Below, piece after piece: positions 28,186 to 46,439 of a stretch of DNA of 64,000 nt. A program made the translations under genes and the position numbers. Position 1 is the first letter of the stretch; each line of letters opens with the position of its first letter. The notes below the pieces were generated by a model. That model did not search any database and was not told where the DNA came from. It was given only the letters and a program-made list of their open reading frames with translations. The DNA comes from Methylobacterium sp. R2-1 (GTDB lineage Bacteria; Pseudomonadota; Alphaproteobacteria; Rhizobiales; Beijerinckiaceae): contig NZ_JACHWM010000007.1 in assembly GCF_014191355.1 (NCBI RefSeq), positions 1-64,000 of the forward strand, written 5' to 3'.

Positions 28186-28226
28186 TGCAGGCGCCGGGCA
28201 ACCGGCTTAATCGGAGACAGCCTGCA
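28186..28226 (+). promoter_or_regulatory. L10 ribosomal-protein leader (autoregulatory RNA)
   Basis: The outer stem TGCAGGC (28186-28192) pairs with GCCTGCA (28220-28226). It encloses a hairpin GCCGG-GCAA-CCGGC (28193-28206) capped by a GNRA tetraloop, leaving a 13-nt one-sided bulge TTAATCGGAGACA. Two stacked stems with a large asymmetric bulge are the known form of the L10 leader, to which L10(L12)4 binds to repress translation of rplJL. It lies 230 bases before rplJ. Confidence 0.7.
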
Positions 28227-28455
28227 CAGACGGGGAAGACCGAATTTCTTACACCTCGCTTCGGGGCCGGCAGGCACCGGGGGAGGCGTCGGTTTGAACC
28301 AATCTCACCTGCGAGGGGCCTCACGGCGCTTCAAGGGGACAGGGCCGTGAGACGTCGCCTGGGCGACGGTTCCGGCTTCTCAGCCGAGTTCCGTTCCGGG
28401 CGGCAAGTGCAACCGGCGGGCCTGTCTCAGGTTCCGCCAACCGGAGAGAGCACCA

Positions 28456-28974
28456 GTGGACCGGACAGCTAAAGCTGATCTCGTCTCGACGCTCAACGGC
28501 GTGTTCACCGCGAACGCCGTCGTCGTCGTGGCCCACTACAAGGGCCTCACGGTCGCCGACATGCAGAAGCTGCGCTCGCAGATGAAGCAGGCCGGCGCCA
28601 CCGTGAAGGTCGCCAAGAACCGGCTCGCCAGCATCGCTCTCGATGGCACGGACGTCGCCTCCATCAAGCCCCTCCTGAAGGGCCCGACCCTGCTCGCCTA
28701 TTCGAGCGATCCGGTTGCGGCCGCCAAGGTTGCGGTGGACTTCGCCAAGACGAACGACAAGCTCGTGATTCTCGGCGGCGCCATGGGAACGACTGCCCTG
28801 AACCCGGACGGCGTGAAGGCACTCGCCACGCTCCCGTCCCTCGACGAACTGCGCGCCAAGCTCGTGGGCCTCATCCAGGCTCCCGCGACCAAGGTCGCTC
28901 AGGTCGTCAACGCGCCGGCGGCCAAGCTCGCCCGCGTGTTCGGGGCCTATGCCAAGAAGGACGAGGCGGCCTGA
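28456..28974 (+). CDS. rplJ: 50S ribosomal protein L10
   Basis: The 172-residue protein starts [16 protein letters not shown], has the conserved [18 protein letters not shown] and [11 protein letters not shown], and ends with the helix that carries L12 dimers. It forms the base of the ribosomal stalk with L12. The GTG start at 28456 follows GGAGAG and fits the usual length. It is first in the second ribosomal/RNA polymerase unit, after a 0.4-kb leader with an L10-type RNA. Confidence 0.96.
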   Translation: MDRTAKADLVSTLNGVFTANAVVVVAHYKGLTVADMQKLRSQMKQAGATVKVAKNRLASIALDGTDVASIKPLLKGPTLLAYSSDPVAAAKVAVDFAKTNDKLVILGGAMGTTALNPDGVKALATLPSLDELRAKLVGLIQAPATKVAQVVNAPAAKLARVFGAYAKKDEAA

Positions 28975-29031
28975 GCCGTTCGCCCCTAGCGAAACCATCC
29001 GTTCAAACCGATATACGCAAGGAATACGCAC

Positions 29032-29412
29032 ATGGCTGATCTCGCCAAGATCGTCGAGGACCTCTCCTCGCTGACCGTTCTCGAGGCCGCCGAGCTCGCC
29101 AAGCTCCTCGAGGAGAAGTGGGGCGTCTCGGCCGCTGCCGCCGTCGCCGTCGCCGCTGGTCCGGCCGGTGGTGGCGCCGCTGCCCCGGCTGCCGAGGAGC
29201 AGACCGAGTTCACCGTCGTCCTGGCCTCGGCCGGCGACAAGAAGATCGAGGTCATCAAGGAGGTCCGCGCGATCACCGGCCTCGGCCTCAAGGAGGCCAA
29301 GGACCTCGTCGAGGGCGCCCCGAAGCCGGTCAAGGAGTCGGTGGCCAAGGACGAGGCCGAGAAGATCAAGGCCCAGCTCGAGAAGGCCGGCGCCAAGGTC
29401 GAGCTCAAGTAA
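29032..29412 (+). CDS. rplL: 50S ribosomal protein L7/L12
   Basis: The 126-residue acidic stalk protein has an N-terminal dimerisation domain ([20 protein letters not shown]), a flexible Ala/Gly hinge (near residues 36-56) and a C-terminal factor-binding domain with [20 protein letters not shown]. It recruits and activates translational GTPases. It follows rplJ by 57 bases and leads to rpoB through a 260-base gap holding a hairpin. Confidence 0.97.
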   Translation: MADLAKIVEDLSSLTVLEAAELAKLLEEKWGVSAAAAVAVAAGPAGGGAAAPAAEEQTEFTVVLASAGDKKIEVIKEVRAITGLGLKEAKDLVEGAPKPVKESVAKDEAEKIKAQLEKAGAKVELK

Positions 29413-29418
29413 TCCGTC

Positions 29419-29440
29419 GATGGGCCGTTCCAGGCCCATC
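29419..29440 (+). promoter_or_regulatory. Hairpin between rplL and rpoB, possible attenuator
   Basis: The perfect 8-bp stem GATGGGCC/GGCCCATC with a GTTCCA loop begins seven bases after the rplL stop. No T-run follows, so it looks like a partial terminator or RNA-processing site. In E. coli an attenuator in the same place lowers rpoBC relative to rplL. The rest of the gap (29441-29672) holds GC-rich sequence without a clear feature. Confidence 0.5.
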
Positions 29441-29672
29441 GCATCCGGCGCGTGTCCCTCGGGGCCGCGCCGGCCAGACGCCCGCGGGCTCCGGCTCGCG
29501 GGCTAACGCCGCTTCGGGCGGCCGTCGTTTCCGAAGGCGGGAGCGCGGCGAACAGAAGACGAATTCGGTTCGGGTGGGCTGATCGTCCGGCGGGGCGGCC
29601 CTTCGAGCCCGGTGATGGGAGGCTCTTCGCCTTCCCCGGGCACCCTACGCTGAGGTGGTGGAGCGAGGTCTC

Positions 29673-33803
<4,131 letters not shown>

Positions 33804-33982
33804 CGCCAAGCCATCACCTCCCGCGGCGGTGCCTCTCGCGAGGCGCCGCCGCGGTCGAGCGGGAAGGGGCGGGGCCTTCCGACACGTGACGACGGCCAGC
33901 GGCGCTCCGGACGAGCGCGGCGCCATGAGGATCAAGCCGTGACTGCCCAGGCGCGGGGCAGCCGGCGAGCAAGGAGCGGATC

Positions 33983-38194
<4,212 letters not shown>

Positions 38195-38211
38195 GGCACG
38201 ACTCCAGAGCG

Positions 38212-38283
38212 CCCCGCCCGCTTCACGGGCGGGGAGTGACGAACGAGAAAAGGCCCCGGCTCTCAGAGCCGGGGCCTTTTTCG
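38212..38283 (+). terminator. Tandem terminator hairpins after rpoC
   Basis: The first stem CCCCGCCCG/CGGGCGGGG (38212-38234) has no T-run. The second has arms AAGGCCCCGGCTCT/AGAGCCGGGGCCTT (38250-38278) followed by TTTTT. The second is a strong intrinsic terminator ending the rplJL-rpoBC transcript. Confidence 0.92.
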
Positions 38284-38307
38284 TTGCTGCGAACTTGGTC
38301 CGAAGAA

Positions 38308-39411
38308 TCAGCGGCCGGTGCGCACCCGCGTCCAGGCCCGGGTGACGAAGCGCTGCGTCGAGTCATTCCAGGCGGTGTTGACCGAGAGCCGCTGCATCAC
38401 CGCCTCGTCCGGGTAGATGCCGGGATTGCTCCGGATCTCCGGCTTCACGAACTTCTGCGAGGCGAGGTTGCCGTTGGCGAAGGACACGAAGTTGGTGTTG
38501 GCCGCCGCCACTTCCGGGCGCATCATGTAGTCGATGAAGGCGTGCGCCTCGGCCGGGTGGGCGGCGTCCTTCGGGATCGCGAAGGCGTCGAACCACATCA
38601 GCGCGCCCTCCTTCGGGATGAAGTAGGCGATCTCGACGCCGTTCTTCGATTCCTCGGCGCGCTTCTTCGCCTGCATCACGTCGCCGGAATAGCCGACCGC
38701 GAGGCAGACATCGCCGTTGGCGAGCCCGTTGATGTATTCCGAGGAATGGAATTTCCGTACCGAGCCGCGGACCTTGTAGAGCGCGTCGGTCACCGTGGTG
38801 ATGTCGTCCCAGCGCTTCGAGTCGGACTTGTAGCCGTAGAAGGGCAGGATCGAGGGGATCAGATCCTCGGGGGAATCGAGGAGCATGACGCCGCAATCCT
38901 TGAGCTTCGAGATGAATCCCGGATTGAGCACGAGGCTCCAGCTGTTGAGGGGCGCGTTGGCGCCGAGCCGCTCGCGCACGGCGGACAGGTTCACGCCGAT
39001 GCCGGTGGTGCCCCACATGTAATCGATGGCAAACGTATTGCCGGGATCGTAGGCCTGGAGCCGGCCCGTGATCTCGGGCCAAGCGTTCTTGAGGTTCGGG
39101 ATCTTCGCCTTGTCGAGGGGCAGGAAGACCCCGGCCTTGATCAGGCGCTGCAGGAAGGGGCCGGAGGGCACGACGATGTCGTAGCCGGACTTGCCGGCGA
39201 GCAACTTCGTCTCGAGGATCTCATTGTTGTCGTAGGTGTCGTAGACGACCTTGATCCCCGTCTCCTTGGTGAAGTCGTCGAGCACCTTCGGGTCGATGTA
39301 GTCCGACCAGTTATAGATGTTGACGACGCGCTCCTCGGCGCTCACGCCGGCGGCGGCCGTGAGGAGAAGGGGGAGGGCGGCGAGCCCTCCCAACAGGCGC
39401 CGCCGGATCAC
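38308..39411 (-). CDS. Polyamine-type periplasmic substrate-binding protein (PotF/PotD-like)
   Basis: The 367-residue protein has a signal peptide (RRRLLGGLAALPLLLTAAAGVSA) and the mature start EERVVNIYNWSDYIDPKVLD, very characteristic of spermidine/putrescine-binding proteins. Other family blocks are YDIVVPSGPFLQRL, YMWGTTGIGVN and VCLAVGYSGDV. Such proteins feed an ABC importer, but no ATPase or permease gene is adjacent. The GTG start overlaps the stop of the RidA gene (GTGA), so the two are translationally coupled. Confidence 0.88.
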   Translation of the reverse strand: MIRRRLLGGLAALPLLLTAAAGVSAEERVVNIYNWSDYIDPKVLDDFTKETGIKVVYDTYDNNEILETKLLAGKSGYDIVVPSGPFLQRLIKAGVFLPLDKAKIPNLKNAWPEITGRLQAYDPGNTFAIDYMWGTTGIGVNLSAVRERLGANAPLNSWSLVLNPGFISKLKDCGVMLLDSPEDLIPSILPFYGYKSDSKRWDDITTVTDALYKVRGSVRKFHSSEYINGLANGDVCLAVGYSGDVMQAKKRAEESKNGVEIAYFIPKEGALMWFDAFAIPKDAAHPAEAHAFIDYMMRPEVAAANTNFVSFANGNLASQKFVKPEIRSNPGIYPDEAVMQRLSVNTAWNDSTQRFVTRAWTRVRTGR

Positions 39412-39767
39412 GATTTGCCTCGCGCGGCCGTGATGGCGATCTCGACCCGGTATTCCGGCGCAACGAGCCGGGCTTCCACGGTGGCGCGGGCAGGCGGGTT
39501 GTCCTTGTCGACCCAGGCGTCCCAGGCCGCGTTCATCTTGGCGAAGCCGGCGATGTCGGCGAGGTAGATCGTCGCCGACAGGATGCGGGACTTGTCGCTG
39601 CCCGCCGCCAGCAGCAGCCGGTCGATCTGCTCCAGAATCTGCTGCGTCTGCGCGGTGACGCCGGTGCCGACAACGTCGGCCGCCACTTGGCCGGCCAGGA
39701 AGACGAGGCCGCCATGGGCGACCGCTTGGCTCATGCGGGGACCGGTCTCGTAGCGTTCGATGGTCAT
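39408..39767 (-). CDS. RidA/YjgF-family protein
   Basis: The 119-residue cytosolic protein fits the RidA trimer family: GLVFLAGQVAADVVGTGVTA, QTQQILEQIDRLL, SATIYLADIAGFAKMNAAWD and the C-terminal APEYRVEIAITAA. RidA enzymes hydrolyse reactive enamine/imine intermediates. The canonical Arg that binds the substrate carboxylate (Arg105 in E. coli) seems to be in EARLVAPEYRVEI, but its exact alignment is uncertain. First of a two-gene operon with the polyamine-binding protein, suggesting a link to amine breakdown. Confidence 0.85.
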   Translation of the reverse strand: MTIERYETGPRMSQAVAHGGLVFLAGQVAADVVGTGVTAQTQQILEQIDRLLLAAGSDKSRILSATIYLADIAGFAKMNAAWDAWVDKDNPPARATVEARLVAPEYRVEIAITAARGKS

Positions 39768-40011
39768 AGGGCACTGGTCTCGATTCGTTGAAGGCGGACT
39801 CTTCTGCCGCCGTGGACGGTTCCCCGTAAAGGGGGCCGAAGCGGTGCCCGAAACGGATCTCGGAGAGCTTGCCCGCGCCGCCCGCATTTTTTGCGCCTCG
39901 GCGTGACTGGCGAGGCAACCGGCATCATCGCTCGCGCGTTTGCCTCACGAATACGGCCAAGTCTTCCGGCCTGATCTTCAGGTCGAAGGCGCTTTTCGGG
40001 GTTGGAGCCAA

Positions 40012-40278
40012 ATGGAAATTCTCTGGACCATCATCATCGGCTTCGTGGCCGGCGTCATCGCCAAGTTCATCATGCCCGGTGACAAGGAGCCCGCGGGCTT
40101 CATCATGACGACGATCCTCGGCATCGTCGGCGCCTTCGTCGCGACCTTCATCGGTCAGGCGGTCGGCTGGTACGGGCCCAACGAGGGCGCGCGCTTCATC
40201 GGCTCCATTATCGGCGCCTGCGTCGTGCTCGCGATCTACGGCTTCATCGCCGGCCGCACCAGCAGCCGCTCGCTCTGA
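40012..40278 (+). CDS. GlsB/YeaQ/YmgE-family stress membrane protein
   Basis: The 88-residue protein has three hydrophobic helices: ILWTIIIGFVAGVIAKFIMP, AGFIMTTILGIVGAFVATFI and RFIGSIIGACVVLAIYGFIA. The Gly-rich pattern is that of the transglycosylase-associated/YeaQ family, often induced in general stress. ATG 40012 follows TTGGAG. Upstream, a sequence GCAAC-N17-CGTT is only a one-mismatch match to the EcfG promoter and is not claimed as a site. A terminator follows. Confidence 0.88.
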   Translation: MEILWTIIIGFVAGVIAKFIMPGDKEPAGFIMTTILGIVGAFVATFIGQAVGWYGPNEGARFIGSIIGACVVLAIYGFIAGRTSSRSL

Positions 40279-40310
40279 ATTCTGAGATCTCACGACGACA
40301 ATAGAAGGAA

Positions 40311-40338
40311 GGGGCGCTCCTCGGGGAGCGCCCCTTTT
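40311..40338 (+). terminator. Rho-independent terminator after the YeaQ-family gene
   Basis: The stem GGGGCGCTCC/GGAGCGCCCC has a short TCGG-type loop and is followed by TTTTCG. Confidence 0.85.
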
Positions 40339-40406
40339 CGTTGGAGCCGCATTGTCCGGCAACGAAGCGGAAGCGTCGCCGGCCGGTCGAGGTCGTCGAA
40401 CGGTCG

Positions 40407-40646
40407 TCAGCCGGTCAGGTCACGCCCGCCCGCGGTGACCGCCTTGACGGCGCAGTGGCCGGTGGCGCCGCGCACGGCGAGGCCGACGCCGACCACGAGG
40501 GCGGCGAGGCTCAGCAGCTTGTTCGGCCGGGGCTGCGCCGCCGCGGCGGCGATACCGAGACCCAACGCGACGGAGACGGCCCGCTCTGTCATGCTCAGGT
40601 TCGGCTCGCCGGAGAAAATGTCCTCGATCATCTCGTTCACGGTCAA
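40407..40646 (-). CDS. DUF2892 membrane protein
   Basis: The 79-residue protein has the DUF2892 signature NLSMTERAVSVALGLGIAAA followed by a second hydrophobic segment (LLSLAALVVGVGLAVRG) and the short GHCAVKAVT tail with the conserved Cys. These small inner-membrane proteins (YgaP C-terminal-like) have no proven function. An exact EcfG-type promoter (40685-40709) lies about 40 bases upstream, so it is probably part of the general stress response. Confidence 0.85.
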   Translation of the reverse strand: MTVNEMIEDIFSGEPNLSMTERAVSVALGLGIAAAAAQPRPNKLLSLAALVVGVGLAVRGATGHCAVKAVTAGGRDLTG

Positions 40647-40684
40647 CGCGCTCCTTCTTGATGCCCGTGCGGGTTCGCGGGGCG

Positions 40685-40709
40685 AACGCGGGGCGGCCGA
40701 CGCCGTTCC
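40685..40709 (-). promoter_or_regulatory. Putative EcfG promoter of the DUF2892 gene
   Basis: Read on the minus strand: GGAAC (40709 to 40705), 16 bases, then CGTT (40688 to 40685). It is an exact match to the GGAAC-N16/17-CGTT consensus, just before the DUF2892 start at 40646. The site falls between the DUF2892 and GST genes. Confidence 0.6.
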
Positions 40710-40721
40710 GTGGAAAGGCGG

Positions 40722-41363
40722 CTACGAGGCGCTCGCGGCCTGTGCGAGAAGCCCGTCGTCGATCTCCCGTGCCCGCACGGCCGCCGGCCGCTCAAGGTGG
40801 CGCCCGACATAGCTCTCGAAGGCAGGGCGCTTCGGAATCGTGCCGAACTGCATGCCCCAGCCGAGATGCGAGGCGACGTAGAGGTCGGCAGCGCTGAACC
40901 GGCCGCCTGCCACGAACTCCACCCCGGCGACCGCGCCCTCGAGCGTGTCGAGCGCCGTCTCCAGGCTACCGTAGCCGACCATGCCCTGCATGCGCGGATC
41001 GTCGGGGACACTCACCTTGAGCACGCCGTTCGTCACCGCGGCCTCGATCGGGCCGGCGCAGAAGAACAGCCAGCGATAATAGGGAGCCCGGTCGCTGTGG
41101 CCCGGCTCAGGGGCGAGCCGGGCCTCAGGGAAGGCGTCGGCAAGATAGGCGAGAATCGCGGCACACTCGGTCACCACTGTGCCGCCGTGGCGGAGGGCGG
41201 GGACCTTCCCCATCGGGTTGATCGCCCGGTAGGCCGGCGCCTTCATGGAGGTGCCGTAGCCGAGAATCTCGGTGCGGTAGGGCGCGCCGACCTCCTCCAG
41301 CATCCAGCGGACGATCCGGCCGCGGGACATCGGGTTCGTGTAGAAGACGAGATCGTCGGACAT
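40722..41363 (-). CDS. Glutathione S-transferase family protein
   Basis: The 213-residue protein has an N-terminal thioredoxin-like domain (LVFYTNPMSRGRIVRWMLEE, NPMGKVPALRHGG with cis-Pro, VTECAAILAYLADAF) and an all-helical C-terminal domain (FSAADLYVASHLGW with the N-capping motif). The Ser in NPMSRGR is at the usual catalytic position, so conjugation or reduction with glutathione is plausible; the substrate is unknown. The region up to pnp holds only the pnp terminator. Confidence 0.87.
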   Translation of the reverse strand: MSDDLVFYTNPMSRGRIVRWMLEEVGAPYRTEILGYGTSMKAPAYRAINPMGKVPALRHGGTVVTECAAILAYLADAFPEARLAPEPGHSDRAPYYRWLFFCAGPIEAAVTNGVLKVSVPDDPRMQGMVGYGSLETALDTLEGAVAGVEFVAGGRFSAADLYVASHLGWGMQFGTIPKRPAFESYVGRHLERPAAVRAREIDDGLLAQAASAS

Positions 41364-41560
41364 CGGTAGGCTCCGGGGGAGACACCCGCGCGGCGGGCGT
41401 CGCCCCCGTGTTAGGGGGAGGGCACGCGGGCAAGGAAGCCTGGAGCGCGCCCGCGCGCCGGAACCCGGCGATAATCTGGAAGCACACGGTCCGGGAGGCA
41501 CCGGGCAGGATGTTGTTGTCGCGCGCGGAGAGGACGGAGCGCCGGTCGCGTTCGAAGCGC

Positions 41561-41599
41561 TCAAGCAAAGAGCGCGGCCCCCGGAGGGACCGCGCTCTT
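41561..41599 (-). terminator. Terminator of pnp (minus strand)
   Basis: On the minus strand AAGAGCGCGG (41599 to 41590) and CCGCGCTCTT (41577 to 41568) form a 10-bp stem followed by TGCTTGA. The T-run is weak, but the position just after the pnp stop is right. Confidence 0.65.
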
Positions 41600-41629
41600 C
41601 AAGCGTCCAGTATGGATTGTGAGAGGGGC

Positions 41630-43876
<2,247 letters not shown>

Positions 43877-43938
43877 GTGTGTCTTCTGCCTTCGAACATG
43901 CGAGTCGGGCGAACCCGGCGCCGCCAGAGGCAAGACGG

Positions 43939-43970
43939 CGAGACGCTCTTCTGTGAGAAAAAGCGTCTCG
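43939..43970 (-). promoter_or_regulatory. Hairpin in the pnp leader
   Basis: CGAGACGCT and AGCGTCTCG form a 9-bp stem with a 14-nt loop, about 60 bases before pnp. In E. coli an RNase III-cleaved hairpin in this same interval underlies pnp autoregulation; here the role is inferred only from position. Confidence 0.45.
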
Positions 43971-44104
43971 CGATCCTGCCCTGGCGCCCTTTGCCTTCAA
44001 GCCGCCCGGGGGACCGGCCGAGCCCCATGCCCGGACAATCCTTCTTGGCTTGCTGCGCTCTCTTACGCCGAACCGGCGTCCACTTCGGCTAAGAGCGCTG
44101 CTTG

Positions 44105-44131
44105 TGAAAACGCGGTCCCGAGGGACCGCGT
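44105..44131 (-). terminator. Terminator-like hairpin after rpsO (minus strand)
   Basis: Minus-strand ACGCGGTCCC/GGGACCGCGT is followed by TTTTCA. It lies directly behind the rpsO stop and probably lets only part of the transcription pass into pnp. Confidence 0.7.
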
Positions 44132-44139
44132 GGGTTGCC

Positions 44140-44409
44140 TTAGCGGCGGATGCCGAGGCGCTCGATGAGGGTGCGGTAGCGCGCCTCTTCCTTGCGCTTC
44201 AGGTAGTCGAGCAGCGAGCGGCGCTGCGACACCAGCTTCAGGAGGCCGCGGCGGGAGTGGTTGTCCTTGCCGTGGGTCTTGAAGTGGGCGGTCAGGTTGG
44301 TGATCCGCTCGGTGAGGATGGCGATCTGGACCTCCGGCGAGCCGGTGTCCTTGTTGCCCTTGGCGTAGTCCTTGATGAGCGCGGTCTTGCGCTCTGCCGT
44401 GATCGACAT
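44140..44409 (-). CDS. rpsO: 30S ribosomal protein S15
   Basis: The 89-residue protein has the family length and blocks: [39 protein letters not shown] and [17 protein letters not shown], ending in GIRR. S15 binds the central domain of 16S rRNA and starts its assembly. ATG 44409 is the family start; an upstream ATG is not used. pnp follows on the same strand after a terminator-like hairpin. Confidence 0.97.
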   Translation of the reverse strand: MSITAERKTALIKDYAKGNKDTGSPEVQIAILTERITNLTAHFKTHGKDNHSRRGLLKLVSQRRSLLDYLKRKEEARYRTLIERLGIRR

Positions 44410-44719
44410 CGCAGGCCTTTCAGATGGGGTTTGTTCGGATGCGCCGCCCGTGACGGGCAAGGCGCCTTGAAGCTCGCGGTCGGGCCGGTGCCGGGATGTC
44501 GTCCAGCACGGTCAGCCGCAAGCGGCACAAGCCCCGCCCGTCAGCCGGGTCGAGGCGGCGCGGACCATACACGAAACCGTGGGAAGTGCCAGTGCCGCCG
44601 GCTCCGCGGGCGACACCCGCTTCGGAGTGCCTCACGGTTACATCGCCTCATCCATGGCCTCACGACCGGCGCGGATTTCGCGTTGCCGGAGGCGACCCGC
44701 TCAAGGCACGCGAGACCTC
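44410..44719. other. Intergenic region between rpsO and the permease gene
   Basis: This 310-base divergent gap must hold the promoters of rpsO and of the amino-acid permease gene. No gene or clear consensus element is visible. The stretch 44410-44470 would be the rpsO leader, where S15 represses its own translation in other bacteria, but I cannot fold a recognised form. Confidence 0.3.
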
Positions 44720-46129
44720 ATGCCCCATCCCGCCCTCGGCGCCCGCAAGCCCATCGCCGCGCTCATCGCCGACCATTCCGGCACGGACGGCCCCTCGCTC
44801 GCCAGAAACCTCTCCGCCTTCAGCCTCATCTGCATCGGCGTCGGGGCGACGGTCGGAGCGGGGATCTTCGTGCTCACGGGAACGGCGGCGGCCAACTACG
44901 CGGGGCCGGGATTGATGCTCTCTTTCGTGCTCGGGGCGGTGGCGAGCGGGCTGGTGGCGCTCTGCTACGCGGAACTCGCCGCGATGCTTCCGGTCGCCGG
45001 CTCGACCTACTCCTACACCTACGCGACGCTGGGGGCGCTGCCTGCCTGGATCATCGGCTGGGACCTCGTGCTCGAATTCGCCATGGCGGCCGCGACGATC
45101 GCCGTCGGCTGGTCGGGCTATGCGCAGAGCCTCCTGGCCGATGTAGGCCTGCTTCTGCCGGCGTGGCTCGCCGCGGCGCCGGGGGAGGGCGGGCTCGTCA
45201 ACTTGCCGGCGGCCCTCATCACGCTTGCGCTGACCGCGCTCCTGATGCGCGACAATCGATCGGCCGCCCGAACCAACGCCCTGCTGGTGGCGCTGAAGGT
45301 CGCGATCATCCTCGCCTTCCTCGGCCTCGGTGCCCTGCATTTGCGGCCCGACCTGTGGCAGCCGCTGGTGCCGGAGAACGAGGGTCCGTTCGGCGCCTTC
45401 GGCTGGAGCGGCATCTTCCGCGGGGCCGGGGTGGTGTTCTTCGCCTATGTCGGCTTCGAGACCATCTCGACCGCCGCCGGTGAGACCCGCCACCCGCAAC
45501 GGGACGCGCCGGTGGGGCTGCTCGGCTCGCTCGTCGTCACCGCGGCGCTCTACGTGGCTGTGGCCGCGGTGCTCACCGGCCTCGTGCCCTATCGCGAGCT
45601 CGACGTGGCCGACCCGATCGCGAAAGCGATGGCGGTGACCGGGCTGACCGGGTTCTCGGCGGCGATCAAGCTCGGGGCTTTGATCGGGCTCACCACGGCG
45701 GCGCTCACTGCGCTCTACGGACAGGCGCGGATCTGCTACGCCATGGCCCGCGACCGCATGCTGCCGGATGTCTTCTCGCGCATCGGCGCCTCGAGCCGGA
45801 CGCCGTTCGTCGCTCAAGGCCTCATCGGCCTCGCCACGGCCGTCGTGGCCGCACTGGTGCCGATCGGAATTCTGGGCGAACTCGTCAGCATCGGCACGCT
45901 GTTCGCGTTCACTCTCGTCTGCGCGAGCGTGCTGATCCTGCGCCGCACGGAGCCTGAATTGGCACGGCCCTTCCGGGTGCCGGGCGGTCCGGTGGTGCCG
46001 GTACTGGGCATCCTCGCCTGTCTCGCCCTGATGGCGAGCCTGCCCGGCGACACCTGGCTGCGGCTGCTGGCTTGGCTCGGCCTGGGGCTGGTGATCTGGT
46101 TCGGCTACGGCCGTCGGCGGGTCGCCTGA
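44720..46129 (+). CDS. APC-superfamily amino-acid permease (cationic type)
   Basis: The 469-residue protein has twelve predicted membrane helices. The N-terminal pattern ICIGVGATVGAGIFVLTGTAA is the substrate-binding GxG(I/V)F helix of APC transporters. The block FFAYVGFETISTAAGETRHP is typical of the CAT/YfnA branch, which imports cationic or other amino acids by proton exchange. ATG 44720 is chosen because upstream codons give a non-family basic leader. The gene appears monocistronic and is followed by a hairpin-rich repeat. Confidence 0.88.
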   Translation: MPHPALGARKPIAALIADHSGTDGPSLARNLSAFSLICIGVGATVGAGIFVLTGTAAANYAGPGLMLSFVLGAVASGLVALCYAELAAMLPVAGSTYSYTYATLGALPAWIIGWDLVLEFAMAAATIAVGWSGYAQSLLADVGLLLPAWLAAAPGEGGLVNLPAALITLALTALLMRDNRSAARTNALLVALKVAIILAFLGLGALHLRPDLWQPLVPENEGPFGAFGWSGIFRGAGVVFFAYVGFETISTAAGETRHPQRDAPVGLLGSLVVTAALYVAVAAVLTGLVPYRELDVADPIAKAMAVTGLTGFSAAIKLGALIGLTTAALTALYGQARICYAMARDRMLPDVFSRIGASSRTPFVAQGLIGLATAVVAALVPIGILGELVSIGTLFAFTLVCASVLILRRTEPELARPFRVPGGPVVPVLGILACLALMASLPGDTWLRLLAWLGLGLVIWFGYGRRRVA

Positions 46130-46138
46130 TATCGGGAT

Positions 46139-46240
46139 TCCAAAGGGATCATCCCTTTGGCGGGGCGCCGGGGGCAGCGCCCCGGCGTCCCTTCACCAGG
46201 CTCTGCCCTGGACCCTTGAAAGGACTCGACCTTTCAAAAC
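46139..46240. repeat. Cluster of four hairpins (Methylobacterium-type repeat)
   Basis: Four inverted repeats stand in a row: CCAAAGGGAT/ATCCCTTTGG near 46140-46160, GGGGCGCCG/CGGCGCTGCC-like GC-rich arms near 46162-46186, CCAGG/CCTGG near 46197-46211, and TGAAAGG/CCTTTCA near 46217-46236. The order and spacing look like an organised dispersed element rather than a single terminator. It may end transcription of both convergent genes. Confidence 0.5.
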
Positions 46241-46258
46241 CTGAATTCGTTCTCGAAC

Positions 46259-46372
46259 TCAGTAAGAGCGATGCTGCCCCGCGGCACGGCCACCGCCGTA
46301 GCGGCGACGCAGGTACGAGATGGCCTTGGGCAGGAGGAAGACGACGAGGATCTGGCGCAGGATCGAGCGCAT
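46259..46372 (-). CDS. Very small basic membrane peptide
   Basis: The predicted 37-residue peptide starts MRSILRQILVVFLLPKAISY, a hydrophobic segment, and ends with the basic/Gly-rich RRRYGGGRAAGQHRSY. ATG 46372 is preceded at good spacing by TGGAGCTCACCGG. No family is recognised. It is reported because of the helix and the ribosome-binding site; it could still be chance. Confidence 0.45.
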   Translation of the reverse strand: MRSILRQILVVFLLPKAISYLRRRYGGGRAAGQHRSY

Positions 46373-46439
46373 CCGGTGAGCTCCATTTCGATGATTCGTG
46401 TTGGAGGCCAAATGCCTGAACCGCCCTCGGCGTTCCCGG

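Noticed and set aside
39918..40011. EcfG-like site before the YeaQ-family gene (GCAAC-N17-CGTT)
   Set aside because: It has a mismatch at a highly conserved position of the -35 element; suggestive only, so not listed as a promoter.
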